From contig NZ_JBFAAI010000002.1 of the NCBI RefSeq assembly GCF_040639655.1, forward strand, positions 538,168 to 602,167: 64,000 nt of DNA, given 5' to 3'. Below the pieces are notes generated by a model. The model saw only the letters and a program-made list of their open reading frames with translations. It did no database searches and was not told the origin of the DNA. Positions 24,375 through 33,523 of this stretch are shown here, in pieces. Within the stretch, counting starts at the first letter, position 1; every line of letters begins with the position of its first letter. This DNA comes from Actinoplanes sp040639655. Lineage in GTDB: Bacteria > Actinomycetota > Actinomycetes > Mycobacteriales > Micromonosporaceae. The position numbers and the translations under genes are program-made.

Positions 24375-24493
24375 ACGGGAGTTCCGATCTGAAAAGAGGG
24401 ACCCCATTCTGGGATCGCCACGGGTGCCGCTCCGGGTCATCGCCGGGTGCCGATCGGTTGCCAGGCCCCGCCGGCCGGGCCCGCCGCCGCCGG

Positions 24494-25197
24494 TCAGCTC
24501 CGGGCGTACCCGGGTGCCGGTTTCTTCTGCTGGTAAAGGCGCGCGTCGGCCACCGCGTAGAGGCCGTCGAAGTCGTCACCGTCCACACCGAGCACGGCGG
24601 CGCCGATGCTCGCGCCGGTCCGCGCGGCCAGCGCCGTACCCAGCTCGGCGGCCACCGCGAAAGCGTCGCCCCCGGCCAGCAGGACCACGAACTCGTCACC
24701 GCCGAGCCGGCCTACCACGTCCTGCGCACGCAGCCGGTCCCGCAGCGTCGCCGCCACCCATCGCAGCAGTTCATCCCCGGCCGCATGCCCGTAGGCGTCG
24801 TTGAGCCCTTTGAAGCCGTCCAGGTCGAGAACCAGCAGGGCGGTGTCCCCGCCGGTCCGCCGGCGGTCGGCCCGCTCGGCGGCGAACCGCTCGGCGAAAC
24901 CACGCCGGTTCAGCACCTCGGTCAGCACGTCCACCCGCGACAGCCGGGTCAGCATCCGCCGCTGCCGGGCCGCCGACCTGCCCTGCAACGCGCAGGCCGT
25001 CGACGCGGCGGCCGTACCCAGCAGCTGGATCGCCATGAACCAGCCGCCCGGATCACCCACCAGCAGCCCGACCAGCACGTACAGTCCGCCCGCGGCGACC
25101 GCGACCGGCGCCGCGACCTCCGGGCGCATGCCGAGCATCAGCAGCGGAATCGAGATCAGCACGCCGATCCCGAGTGGCTGATCCACCCCGCGTCCAG
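24494..25197 (-). pseudogene. Second TM-GGDEF module, separated from its N-terminus by a frameshift
   Basis: This frame reads the last two or three membrane segments (GIGVLISIPLLMLGM onward) and a complete GGDEF domain (GRLGGDEFVVLLAGG, then GASIGAAVLG). Such domains make cyclic di-GMP from two GTP. The membrane segments that should precede it (GWMSITQTCVALVYVVLVAND...ATLDAG) lie in the frame of the previous module at 25198-25420. One extra G in the GGGG run near 25190 would join the two perfectly. Without it, translation would have to restart at an internal ATG such as 25138. This may be a real mutation or a sequencing indel. Confidence 0.7.
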
Positions 25198-26503
25198 GGT
25201 GGCGATCGCCGCACAACTTACGAACGCGCTGAAGGCGAACACCAGCATCAGCGGCCGCGCCAGGCGCGACCGGCTCAACCAGTCCGCACCGGCGACCAGC
25301 GCCACCCCCGTGACGAAGCCCCACAGCGACAACGCCACCATGCTCGCCCGGTGCGGGTGGTCGTTGGCCACCAGCACCACATAGACCAACGCCACACAGG
25401 TCTGCGTGATCGACATCCAGCCCGGGTCGGCGATCGAATACCGCCGTCGCTCCCGTGCCTCCACCTCCGGCACCGGACCGGACGGCCGGATCCCGGCACG
25501 GGCCCGCGCCACCGACGCGGCACACGGCGCGCGCCGGTCCCGTACCGCCTTGTCCCGGTAGAGCCGCTGGTCGGCGACGAGCAGCAGCTCGCTGTAGTCG
25601 CTTCCGTCGGCCGGGAACGTGGCATGCCCGAGACTGCCCGGCGCGCACGGCCGCAGTCGCTCCACCACGGCTTCCGCGTCCGCCGCGCCGGTACCCGGCA
25701 GCAGCATGGCGAACTCGTCACCGCCCTGCCGGCCTACGGCGTCCCGCGCCCGCAGGTCGGCGCGCAGCTCCTGGCCCGTCCAGGCGAGCAACTCGTCGCC
25801 GGTCCGGTGGCCGTACGTGTCGTTGGCCTCCTTGAAGCGGTCCAGGTCGAGCAGCACCAAGGTGACCGGGGTGCCGGTCCGCTGCGCCTCGGCCAACTCG
25901 GCCGTCACCGAGGCGTCGAACCCGCGCCGGTTCAGGCACCCGGTCAGTGGATCCGTGCGCGAGGTCTCGGCCAGCCGCCGCCGCAGCGACGCCAGCACCG
26001 CCGAATGCCGCAGGCAGAGAACCGCGACGCAGGCGAAAGCCAGGGAGTGCACCAGCGGAAACCCGGCCGGTGACGGATCACCGAAGACCATGACGATGAC
26101 GTACGCGAAAGCACCCGCCGCCGCCGTCACCAGGAACATCCGGGGTGGCACCACGATCGCCATCAGCACCACCAGCAGCGGGACGAAGGTGCCCAGCGGT
26201 CCGGACACCCCACCGGCGAGCAGGCTCAACGCGGCCGTACCCGCCAGGCTCACACCGGCGGCCAGCTGCCTGGATCCAGATCCACCACCGGGTCCGGGCG
26301 ATCCACCCGGCGGCCATCCAGGCCAGCACCGAGAAGCCGATCATCACGGCCGCCACCAGCAGCATCGCGCTGCGGTGCGGGGAGCTCCAGGTGCCGATCG
26401 CATAGGCCGCGGACAGCGTCGCCGGCACCGCGCCGTAGGCAGCGGAGGCCCGGAGCGACTGGCGGCGGGACCGCTGAGCCGTACCGGGGGAATCGCGCTT
26501 CAC
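25156..26503 (-). pseudogene. First TM-GGDEF module, reading frame broken near 26270
   Basis: From an ATG at 26503 the protein starts MKRDSPGTAQRSRRQ and runs through membrane segments to RTRWWIWIQ. Near 26270 the frame shifts by one base, and the sense continues as LAAGVSLAGTAALSLLAGG, further membrane segments, and a GGDEF domain (LNRRGFD, GRQGGDEFAMLLPG). The piece from the GTG at 26253 down to 25156 is open for 365 codons. After the GGDEF domain the same frame runs on, with no stop, into the membrane region of the second module. So the ancestor was either one double-module diguanylate cyclase or two fused tandem copies. Confidence 0.7.
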
Positions 26504-26735
26504 GACGCGGCACCTCCCTGGCTGAGCTGGACCCCGGCTCCATCGGCACGACGCCGCCCGCCTTGAGGCTTCCGGCTCCGCCGCCGGAGCCCGTCCCGCC
26601 CGGCAGACCGCACCGGCTGTCCGGATTCACCCGCTCGCGCAGTGATTCACCCACCTGGAACGTCCCGTTACCGGGGCTTTCCGTCGAGGCTGGGAGGGTC
26701 CGGTGACACAGGTGGGCACGGCAGGGGGACGCCGC

Positions 26736-27239
26736 ATGCAGAGCCGGCTCCGCATCGCGGGCCATGGGGTGCAGCCGCTGCTGCTGATGTTCCCGCTCGG
26801 CCTCTTCTGGACAGCCTTCGTCTTCGACCTGGCCACGTTGCTCGGGGCGCCCGCCATGATCGGCACGGTGGCGTTCTGGAACCTGGTGGCCGGTCTGGGC
26901 GGCGGCCTGCTCGCCACCCTGACCGCCGGTTTCGACGCGACCACCGCGATCGGCCCGGCCGCCCGGATCTTCGTCCTGGCCCTGCTCCTCGACGCCGGGG
27001 TGCTGATCACCTTCGCCGTCCTCACCCTGATGCGGGTCCGCGATCCGGATCGCGCCGTGAACGCGAGCCTGCTCCTGGTCGAACTGGCCGGACTGGCGGC
27101 AGCGGGTTTCGGCGCGTGGTTCGGCGGCCGTCTCGCTGACCCGCGCGCTCCGGTCGCCGACCCGCGTCCGGCCCGGGCGGCCGGCCTGGGAGCCGCCGGC
27201 CTCTGGGCCAACGACCACAGCGCCGCCGATCACCCTTGA
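26736..27239 (+). CDS. DUF2231-family membrane protein
   Basis: A 167-residue integral membrane protein with about four hydrophobic segments. The opening GHGVQPLLLMFPLGLFWTAFVFDLATLLG is typical of DUF2231 (HPLHP...FPIGLF type). The ATG at 26736 is preceded by AGGGGGA; an upstream GTG at 26703 (with GGGAGG) would add 11 residues. Function is not established for the family. It is convergent with the WYL regulator. Confidence 0.8.
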   Translation: MQSRLRIAGHGVQPLLLMFPLGLFWTAFVFDLATLLGAPAMIGTVAFWNLVAGLGGGLLATLTAGFDATTAIGPAARIFVLALLLDAGVLITFAVLTLMRVRDPDRAVNASLLLVELAGLAAAGFGAWFGGRLADPRAPVADPRPARAAGLGAAGLWANDHSAADHP

Positions 27240-27360
27240 CCAGGTGAGCCGATCACCTCGGCCGTCCGTCGATCCCGGCGGTGGTCCGCCACATCCCGGT
27301 CGTCCGTCATTCCGCGGCGGTCGTCCGTCACACCCCATTGTCGTACGTCACGCCGGGGCG
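27240..27360. repeat. Degenerate short repeats in a convergent gap
   Basis: The stretch contains repeated GTCGTCCGTCA-type units (GTCCGTC at about 27264, 27302 and 27325). No gene or clear terminator is visible. Confidence 0.5.
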
Positions 27361-28330
27361 TTACTCCGGCCCGGCGGCATCCTCGGTCCGGGTGGCCGCG
27401 AGCATGCGCCCGGCGATCCGGCGGGCGGCTTCGCGCAGCTCAGGGCCACCGAGGATCCGGTACGGCACGGAGATGGCCGGCAGCTGCCGGGCGTACCAGT
27501 ACGGGCTGCTGGTGCTGCCGGTCAGCAGGGTGGTGCCGGGCTCGGGGCCGGGGCTCAGCGTGCCGAGGGCCGGGCCGGCCATGGCCGCCGCCTGTTCCGG
27601 TGGGGCCTCGATGAGGATCTCCGTCCGGTACTCCCAGCCGGTGGCCAGATGCTCGTCGAGGACGGCTATCGGGTCCAGTTCGGACGGTGGCAGGAACGGG
27701 TCGGCCAGCACCTCCACCGCGGTGACCCGATCGATCCGGTAGGCGCGACGGGCCCCGGCACTGTGCGAGTGGCAGAGCAGATACCACCGGCCGTGGCGAA
27801 CCACGATCGCCCACGGGTCGGCGCCGGTCGTCCACTCGTTGCCGGCCTCGGAGCGGTAGCTCACCCGTACGACCAGATTCTGGGCACAGGCCTGCACCAG
27901 CCTCGAGGTGATCTCGGGGTCGGGCCGCGCAGCCGCCGGGTCGGGCGCCGGCGCCGCGGTACGCCGGACCGCTTCCACCTGGGCGCCCAGGCTCTCCGGC
28001 AGCACCCGGACTATCTTGCCGAGCGCGCTGCCGACCGGATCGGTGGTGTCGCCGGCCGCGTGGTGGCCGTCGAGGACCGCCATGACCAGGCCGAGCGCCT
28101 CCGCCTGGGTGAAGATCAGCGGGGCGGGCCCCGCGGCCGACGCGGTAGCCGCCGTACGGCCCTCGCACCGACTCGATCGGGATGCCGGCCTCACGCAGGA
28201 TCGCGATGTAGCGGCGGGCGGCGCGTTCGGAGATGCCGCCGAGGCGTTCGGCGAGCCGGTCGGCGGTGATGCCGGGACTGCCCTGCACGGCCTCGAACGC
28301 CAGCAGTGCCCGCGCTGTCGGGCTCTCCAC
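27361..28330 (-). pseudogene. YafY-type HTH-WYL regulator split by a frameshift
   Basis: The N-terminal part starts at a GTG ending at 28330 (preceded by GGGAGGA) and encodes an HTH_11 domain (ALLAFEAVQGSPGITADRLAERL...AILREAGIPIESVRGPYGGYRVG). Near 28150 the frame is lost in GC homopolymers; one added base lets it continue as PLIFTQAEALGLVMAVLDG and then a full WYL domain (GADPWAIVVRHGRWYLLCHS) ending at 27361. Total length would be about 320 residues, normal for the family. The gene diverges from a DUF664 remnant, a common pairing. It may be a real loss of function or a sequencing indel. Confidence 0.78.
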
Positions 28331-28434
28331 CGGATCCTCCCGCACTCTGCCTGTCTCGGATCCAGGTCTTTCCGGGTTTCAAGGCGTTCCGGATCCGGAA
28401 GTGGATTGTCCGGAACCGAGGCTAGCGTGCCGTC

Positions 28435-28663
28435 ATGATTCCGATGGGACCACCCGCCGCCGGCACCGAGACCGAGACGCTGATCGGTGCGCTGGAGCGG
28501 CAGCGGCGCATCTTCGCCTGGAAGACCGGAGGGCTCGACGCCGCCGGGCTGGCCGTCACCGTCGCGGCCAGCATGATCACGCTTGATCGAGGAGTACGCC
28601 GGCCACGCCGACCTGATCCGTGAGTCGATCGACGGTCTGACCGGCGAGGATCTGCCGGACTGA
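28435..28663 (+). pseudogene. DUF664/DinB-like gene with its middle deleted
   Basis: The 5' part reads MIPMGPPAAGTETETLIGALERQRRIFAWKTGGLDAAGL...MITL, the usual start of actinomycete DUF664 proteins. The sequence then jumps, one base out of frame at about 28580, to LIEEYAGHADLIRESIDGLTGEDLPD and a TGA at 28661-28663, the usual C-terminus. The roughly 90-110 residues that normally lie between are missing. The 62-codon frame that remains is not a functional fold. The divergent WYL gene is also damaged. Confidence 0.8.
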
Positions 28664-28671
28664 TCGACCGG

Positions 28672-29184
28672 TCAGGCGCCGGGGATCTCGAAGATCATGC
28701 AGCTCGAGGTGGCGTGGGCGATCAGCCGGCCGGCCGAGTCGGTGATGCGGGCCTCGGCGAGCGCGGTCCGCCGGCCGCGCTGCAGCACGGTGCCGGTGCA
28801 GAGCAGCCGGCCGGAGGCGATGGTGGCGGGGCGGAGGAACTTCACGTTCAGGTCCATGCTGGTGTAGCCCACTCCGGCGGGCAGGGTGCTGTGCACCGAG
28901 CAGGCGGCCGCGGTGTCGAGCAGGGTGGAGAGGACTCCGCCGTGCACCGAGCCGAGCGGGTTGTAGTGGAACTCCTGCGGCTCCAGCTCGAGGGTGACGC
29001 TGCCCTCCTCGGCGTGAATGCCGGCCGCGCCGATCAGATGCATGATCGGCGGCGGCGGGAGCTCCCCGGTGGACATGGCGTTCAGAATCTCCATCCCGCT
29101 GCGGCGGCCGAGCTGGCTCGCGTGCTCGGCCGGGTCGCTCCAGCCGAACGTACGGGTGCGGGCGGCATCCTGAGTCTGCGTCAT
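28672..29184 (-). CDS. PaaI-type hotdog thioesterase
   Basis: A 170-residue hotdog-fold protein. The signature HYNPLGSVHGGVLSTLLDTAAACSV is near residues 70-95, with LNVKFLRPA and a TALAEARITD strand later. It would hydrolyse an acyl-CoA such as a phenylacetyl- or hydroxybenzoyl-CoA. The ATG at 29184 (MTQTQDA) is preferred over an upstream GTG-type start. It diverges from an HxlR regulator with 56 bp between, containing the direct repeat GGCTTGCAGAGGCTTGCTGC, a likely operator. Confidence 0.88.
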   Translation of the reverse strand: MTQTQDAARTRTFGWSDPAEHASQLGRRSGMEILNAMSTGELPPPPIMHLIGAAGIHAEEGSVTLELEPQEFHYNPLGSVHGGVLSTLLDTAAACSVHSTLPAGVGYTSMDLNVKFLRPATIASGRLLCTGTVLQRGRRTALAEARITDSAGRLIAHATSSCMIFEIPGA

Positions 29185-29240
29185 GGATGCAGGCTTGCAG
29201 AGGCTTGCTGCATCTGTCAACGAGACTTAGCCTTCCTCAC

Positions 29241-29732
29241 ATGTCTTCTCCCCCGGCCCTGAACTGGTCCGTCGACAACTGCACCGTCGAACGAGCGATG
29301 GGCATCCTCGGCGAGAAATGGGCCCTCGTCGTGCTGCGCGAGGTGTTCTCCGGCATCCGGCGCTTCGACGACATGCGGGTCCGCACCGGCATCCCCCGGC
29401 AGGTCCTCACCAATCGGCTGAGCACGCTCGTCGAGAACGGGGTGCTGCACCGCGAGCCGTACCGGGAACCCGGCTCACGCGTCCGCCACGAGTACCGGCT
29501 CACCGAGAAGGGCTTCGACCTCTATCCGGTCATGATCGCGCTGGCCGAGTGGGGCAACCGCTACCTGGCCGACCCGGAGGGCCCACCCATCCAGTACGCC
29601 CATCGCGACTGCGGCGCCGAACTGCACCTCGCCGTGACCTGTGCCGGCGGTCACCTGGTCGAGAAGAGGCGGGAGATCCAGCCCCGTCCCGGTCCCGGGG
29701 CCCGGCTACGCTCGGCCGATGCTGAACGCTGA
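29241..29732 (+). CDS. HxlR-family winged-helix regulator
   Basis: A 163-residue HxlR regulator: CTVERAMGILGEKWALVVLREVFSGIRRFDDM near residues 11-42, then a winged helix with RQVLTNRLSTLVENGVLHREPY. The conserved N-terminal Cys (NCTVERA) is present, which in HxlR/YodB-type proteins can be a thiol sensor. A C-terminal DCGAE...VTCAGGH segment adds two more Cys and a His. It probably represses the divergent thioesterase. Its 3' end overlaps the next gene by 14 bp. Confidence 0.9.
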   Translation: MSSPPALNWSVDNCTVERAMGILGEKWALVVLREVFSGIRRFDDMRVRTGIPRQVLTNRLSTLVENGVLHREPYREPGSRVRHEYRLTEKGFDLYPVMIALAEWGNRYLADPEGPPIQYAHRDCGAELHLAVTCAGGHLVEKRREIQPRPGPGARLRSADAER

Positions 29733-30414
29733 GCAGGCCGCCGACTACGTCAGCCGGTACGACGGCGTCGATCCGGGCGTCCTCAGTGACGGGTCCTGGC
29801 TGCTGGACCGCCCCGAGTTCTGGGCCGGGCTGCTCGACGGCTCCGCCGACACCGACCTGGTCGAGGCCGTGCTCGACCGCTGCCCCGAGCCACTGGGACT
29901 CTGGGACGAGGTGGCCGCGTCCGGCCGCTGGCCGGTGCTGCGCCTCGGCGCCGGTGACTCCGATCTCGCCGTCGTCGAATGGCACGGCCCCGACCACGAG
30001 GGCGGCCTCGACTTCGTGGTCCTCCCGCACGGCACCGGCCGGTGCCTCAGTGTCGCCTCGGTCGAGGGCCACGGCTGGGGACCCGGCCTCTCCTGGCCCG
30101 AGGCGCTCCGGCTGGTCGACCTCGGCACCCTGGGCACCCCCGCGCAGCGGCTGCTCCTGCTGCAGCCGGCCATCGGCGACGCCGGCGCGCCGGAGACCGC
30201 CGCCGCCCTGCTCGCCGACGCACTGATCGCCGTCTGTGCGCCCGGCGCGAGCCCGGCCGTCGCCCTGGAGACGGCCCGCCAACTGCTCGACCGTCCGGCG
30301 CGCTGGTTCCGTCAGGACGGCGCGCTGATCTGCGACGCCGAGACCTCGCCGCGCCGGGGCGGTGGCTTCCCGCCCGACGACCTGCTCCTGATCACCCGCG
30401 CCCTCGGCGGATAA
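29719..30414 (+). CDS. Hypothetical protein (231 aa)
   Basis: Not assigned. A soluble, acidic protein with several Trp (WLLDRPEFWAGLL, LGLWDEVAASGRW, HGWGPGLSWPEA). It starts at the ATG at 29719, inside the end of the HxlR gene (14-bp overlap), so translational coupling is likely. Codon use is normal for the window, and the frame runs its full length without interruption. Confidence 0.7.
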   Translation: MLNAEQAADYVSRYDGVDPGVLSDGSWLLDRPEFWAGLLDGSADTDLVEAVLDRCPEPLGLWDEVAASGRWPVLRLGAGDSDLAVVEWHGPDHEGGLDFVVLPHGTGRCLSVASVEGHGWGPGLSWPEALRLVDLGTLGTPAQRLLLLQPAIGDAGAPETAAALLADALIAVCAPGASPAVALETARQLLDRPARWFRQDGALICDAETSPRRGGGFPPDDLLLITRALGG

Positions 30415-30418
30415 CCAC

Positions 30419-30511
30419 GTGACGCCCCAGCGCCCGCTGCGGCTTCACGCGCCCAAGAACCGCGACGAGGTGATCCGCACGATCCGCCGCCTGCGTGCGA
30501 CGGCCGGATAG
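30419..30511 (+). CDS. Possible 30-aa basic microprotein
   Basis: A GTG at 30419, 4 bp after the previous stop, opens 30 codons rich in Arg (RLHAPKNRDEVIRTIRRLRATAG). It may be a small coupled gene or the tail of an ancient longer frame. No homology is recognised and no strong ribosome-binding site is seen. Confidence 0.3.
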   Translation: MTPQRPLRLHAPKNRDEVIRTIRRLRATAG

Positions 30512-30609
30512 CTCACCCGGCGAACCCTTCACGGACACGGCCCCGCCGGGATCACCATGCGGTCATCGGTTCCCCGCCGGCCTTCGCGCGGCCGCCGGGT
30601 AATCGCCGG

Positions 30610-31158
30610 TCAGCGTGACGCGCTCAGCGGCAGGCCGCGGACCAGCATGCGGTGCGAGCGCCAGCCCGGGAACGGGACGAGGTCGCCGACGTGCTCGAAC
30701 TTGAGCCGCTGCAACGCGTGCCACACCCGGGTGTTGGTCTCGGCCACCGCGAGCGAGACGCGCTCCTCCTTCCGCTGGCCCAGAAGATCGGCCACCATGC
30801 GTACGCCCAGCCGGTGCCGTTGATGTGCGGGGTCGACGAACGCCTCACAGATGGCGAACGTGCGGCCCTCCCACTCCACGGCCAGGTCGGGATCGTGCAC
30901 ATCGGTCAGGTCGCGCCACCAGAGGGTCTCCGGCGGCAGGCGACAGCCCATCACCGTGCCGACGAGCTCACCGTCCACGTAGCCGAGTGCGGCCTGGAAG
31001 CCGGGCGCCTCGGCGGTCCAGCGCAGACGGTCCTCGACCGACGGTTCGCTGTGGTCGGTCAGGTGCAGGTCGGTGGCGTGCACCTGGCGGTACACCTTGG
31101 CCAGTTCATCGAGGTCGACCTTCTCGGCAAGGACGACAGAACTAATTGTTTCAGACAT
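30610..31158 (-). CDS. GNAT N-acetyltransferase under an iron box
   Basis: A 182-residue GNAT. Motif A reads AFVDPAHQRHRLGVRMVADLL near residues 108-128, with VSLAVAETNTRVWHALQRLKF as motif B. A DtxR/IdeR-type iron box lies 45-63 bp upstream of the ATG, so transcription should rise under iron starvation. That suggests a role in siderophore handling or an iron-stress response, but no siderophore synthetase is in the window. Acceptor unknown. Confidence 0.85.
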   Translation of the reverse strand: MSETISSVVLAEKVDLDELAKVYRQVHATDLHLTDHSEPSVEDRLRWTAEAPGFQAALGYVDGELVGTVMGCRLPPETLWWRDLTDVHDPDLAVEWEGRTFAICEAFVDPAHQRHRLGVRMVADLLGQRKEERVSLAVAETNTRVWHALQRLKFEHVGDLVPFPGWRSHRMLVRGLPLSASR

Positions 31159-31202
31159 TTCGAATCACGCGTGCCCCCACGCCTGAACCTCCGTTAACTA
31201 GA

Positions 31203-31221
31203 TAAGGTAAGGCTTACCTAA
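31203..31221 (-). promoter_or_regulatory. DtxR/IdeR-type iron box
   Basis: TAAGGTAAGGCTTACCTAA matches the known 19-bp consensus TTAGGTTAGGCTAACCTAA at 16 positions and is itself palindromic over its centre. It sits in the 63-bp gap between the arylamine acetyltransferase stop and the GNAT start, facing the GNAT gene. Confidence 0.85.
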
Positions 31222-32139
31222 TCAGAGGTTCATTCGCATTGGCAAATCCGGCCGGCCGACGGCCTCGGTTTCCGCTCGGGCCCCGGCTTGCGCACGCATC
31301 CAGCGCTCGTGGGCTCCGGCGACACGTGGAAAGAGAACGGCCCGATCCTCCGGCGAGAGGACGATGCCGAAAATGTCGGCGAGCGCATCGAAATAGGCCT
31401 TCGGATCGGACAGTTCGGAACGGGCGGGATCGGCGCCGATCCGGGTCAGCGTCAGGCCACGCAGCACGTCGGCGCCGGTCGCGTCCCGGCGGGCGGCCAT
31501 CGCCACCTGGACGAAGCCGGAATCCGGTGACGTCGAGAGCTCGACGTGCCTCTCCTGGAACTCCGACATGCGGGCGGGCTCGGCCCGGAAATCCATCCCC
31601 CGGAAGCCAGCCGACGGATCGTGGTCGAATCGCCACCCGCCCGGCGCCACCTCGGACGCGCGAAGACCGTACCGGAAGGGCCCGCTCTGGTGGACTCCCT
31701 CGACCAGCGGAAGGGGGCCGTGCAGGCCGTCACCCATACCGAGGTCCACCAGCCAGTCGCCGTCCGGCGACTCGTCCGACGGCAGACCCGAGACCGTGAG
31801 GACCAGGTGGTTGGCGGTGATCTCGGGAGCCGGCGCGTCATTCCCCTGAACCCCGCCGACGTGACGGGTGACCCGGTAGCCCAGGGCACGCAACAGTGCC
31901 GAGAAGGCGCCGTTGAGGTGATAGCAGTAGCCACCACGGCCGCTCACGATGCGCCGGACCGAGTCGGCCGGGCAGATCGTCGTCGGCCGGTCGAGGTGGA
32001 TCTCCAAGCATTCGTAGGGCACCCGCTCGGCATGCGTCCGGTGCAGCGCACACAGAGCCGGGACGCTCGGCTCGTGGCCGGCCAGCTCGGGCAGGCCGAG
32101 GCGGGCCAGATAACCGGTGACGTCGATCTCCGCGGACAT
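31222..32139 (-). CDS. Arylamine N-acetyltransferase
   Basis: A 305-residue NAT. The catalytic triad is complete: Cys72 (RGGYCYHLN), His111 (ANHLVL) and Asp132 (VDLGMGD). The N-terminal LHRTHAERVPYECLEIHL segment is typical. NATs move acetyl from acetyl-CoA to arylamines or hydrazines, or act as amide synthases in some antibiotic pathways. The ATG at 32139 begins MSAEIDV. It diverges from an MFS transporter 63 bp away. A detoxify-and-export pairing is possible. Confidence 0.9.
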   Translation of the reverse strand: MSAEIDVTGYLARLGLPELAGHEPSVPALCALHRTHAERVPYECLEIHLDRPTTICPADSVRRIVSGRGGYCYHLNGAFSALLRALGYRVTRHVGGVQGNDAPAPEITANHLVLTVSGLPSDESPDGDWLVDLGMGDGLHGPLPLVEGVHQSGPFRYGLRASEVAPGGWRFDHDPSAGFRGMDFRAEPARMSEFQERHVELSTSPDSGFVQVAMAARRDATGADVLRGLTLTRIGADPARSELSDPKAYFDALADIFGIVLSPEDRAVLFPRVAGAHERWMRAQAGARAETEAVGRPDLPMRMNL

Positions 32140-32202
32140 GGGCACACGCTAACGGCCGGGTACGACATCCCGGCCCGCCGGGGACGTGCCTACGATCCTC
32201 GG

Positions 32203-33402
32203 ATGACGATCAGCGGCACCCGGGCCCGGCGGCCGGTCATCACCCTGCTGGTCGTCTGCCAGAGCACCATCGGACTGATCTTCGGTGGGATCGGGTTGTT
32301 CCTGCCGCTGATCCGTGCCGATCTCGGCCTCACCTTCACCGAGGCCGGCACGCTCGCCGCGGCGAGCAATCTGACGTACGCGCTGATGCAGGTCCCGTCC
32401 GGCTACCTGGCCGACCGGTTCACCCCGCGACGGCTGTTCGTCATCGGGCTGGCCGGGATGAATCTGCTGGCCGCGCTCTTCGCCGTGCTCGACTCGTACG
32501 CGCTGCTCCTGATCGATCAGGCCCTGGCCGGATTCTTTCGGGCCCTCGTCTTCACGCCCGGCATGCTGCTGATGACCGAGCTGTTCCCGCCCGGCCGGCG
32601 AGCCACCGCCATGGGCCTCTACGTGGTCGGCGGGTTCTCGTCGAACATCCTGCTCAGCGCGGTCGGCCCGCTCCTGGTCGGCCCGCTCGGCTGGCGGCTG
32701 CTGTTCCTGCTGTTCGCCGTATCCGGCCTGGTCGCACTGGCGCTCTACCGGTTCCTCGCCGGGCCGGCACCCCAGCGGCCACGCACCGGCCCGGTCCGGT
32801 TCGCCGAACTGCCGGGTCTCGTCCGGCAGCGGATCGTGCGGCTCACCGGCGTCATCCAGTTCACCCGGCTGGCCGTGGCGCAGGGCTTCACCTTCTGGCT
32901 GCCCACCTACCTGGTCGTCGACCGGGGTCAATCACTGGCGACGGCCGGGCTCGTCGCCGCCCTCGCCTCGGCCATCAGCGCACCGGTCAACTACCTCGGC
33001 GGGTATCTGTCCGACCGGATCAACCGGCCACTCCTGGTCATCGGCGGATCCCTGGCCGTGCTCACGGTCGGCATGACCCTGCTCACCCTGGTTCCCGGCA
33101 TGCTCGGCGTACTCGGGGTCGTCGCGCTGATCTCGGTGGCGATCCAGGTCTACTTCGGGCCCCTCTTCGCCCTCCCGCTCCAGGTCCTCGGCGACCGCAA
33201 CGCCGGACTGATCAGCGGATTCGGCAACTTCTGCGCCAACCTGGGGAGCTTCGCCTTCGTGTACGCGCTGGGCGCCGTCAAGGACGCCACCGGTTCGTTC
33301 CGGGCCGGTTTCCTCAGTCTCGCGGTGCTGTGCGTCGTCGCTCTTCTCGCCACCTGGCGGACGCGCCCGCTGATCAACAGGCCACACACCGCTCCCCGAT
33401 GA
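32203..33402 (+). CDS. MFS transporter
   Basis: A 399-residue major-facilitator protein with 12 predicted segments. The TM2-3 motif A reads GYLADRFTPRR near residue 68 and its repeat GYLSDRINRP near 270. Substrate unknown. The ATG at 32203 was chosen as the first start before TM1; the longer upstream open frame is the antisense of the acetyltransferase gene. It diverges from that gene. Confidence 0.88.
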   Translation: MTISGTRARRPVITLLVVCQSTIGLIFGGIGLFLPLIRADLGLTFTEAGTLAAASNLTYALMQVPSGYLADRFTPRRLFVIGLAGMNLLAALFAVLDSYALLLIDQALAGFFRALVFTPGMLLMTELFPPGRRATAMGLYVVGGFSSNILLSAVGPLLVGPLGWRLLFLLFAVSGLVALALYRFLAGPAPQRPRTGPVRFAELPGLVRQRIVRLTGVIQFTRLAVAQGFTFWLPTYLVVDRGQSLATAGLVAALASAISAPVNYLGGYLSDRINRPLLVIGGSLAVLTVGMTLLTLVPGMLGVLGVVALISVAIQVYFGPLFALPLQVLGDRNAGLISGFGNFCANLGSFAFVYALGAVKDATGSFRAGFLSLAVLCVVALLATWRTRPLINRPHTAPR

Positions 33403-33420
33403 GACCGGCGGTCCCGAACT

Positions 33421-33468
33421 GGTGGGACACCTGCGCCCGGCGTTGGTGGAACACCTGCGCCCTGCGTT
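33421..33468. repeat. 24-bp tandem repeat, two copies
   Basis: 33421-33444 and 33445-33468 share GGTGG-G/A-ACACCTGCGCCC and CGTT, differing at two positions. They lie 18 bp after the MFS stop codon. The unit length equals that of the repeat at 11728, but the sequence differs. Confidence 0.88.
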
Positions 33469-33523
33469 TGAAAGCGCTCCAAGTTAAGCTCTCGGCGGGA
33501 CGCCTCACCTAAGGATGAACGCC

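Noticed and set aside
33468..33482. CebR/LacI-type operator at TTGAAAGCGCTCCAA
   Set aside because: Only the central AGCGCT is symmetric; the flanks do not pair.
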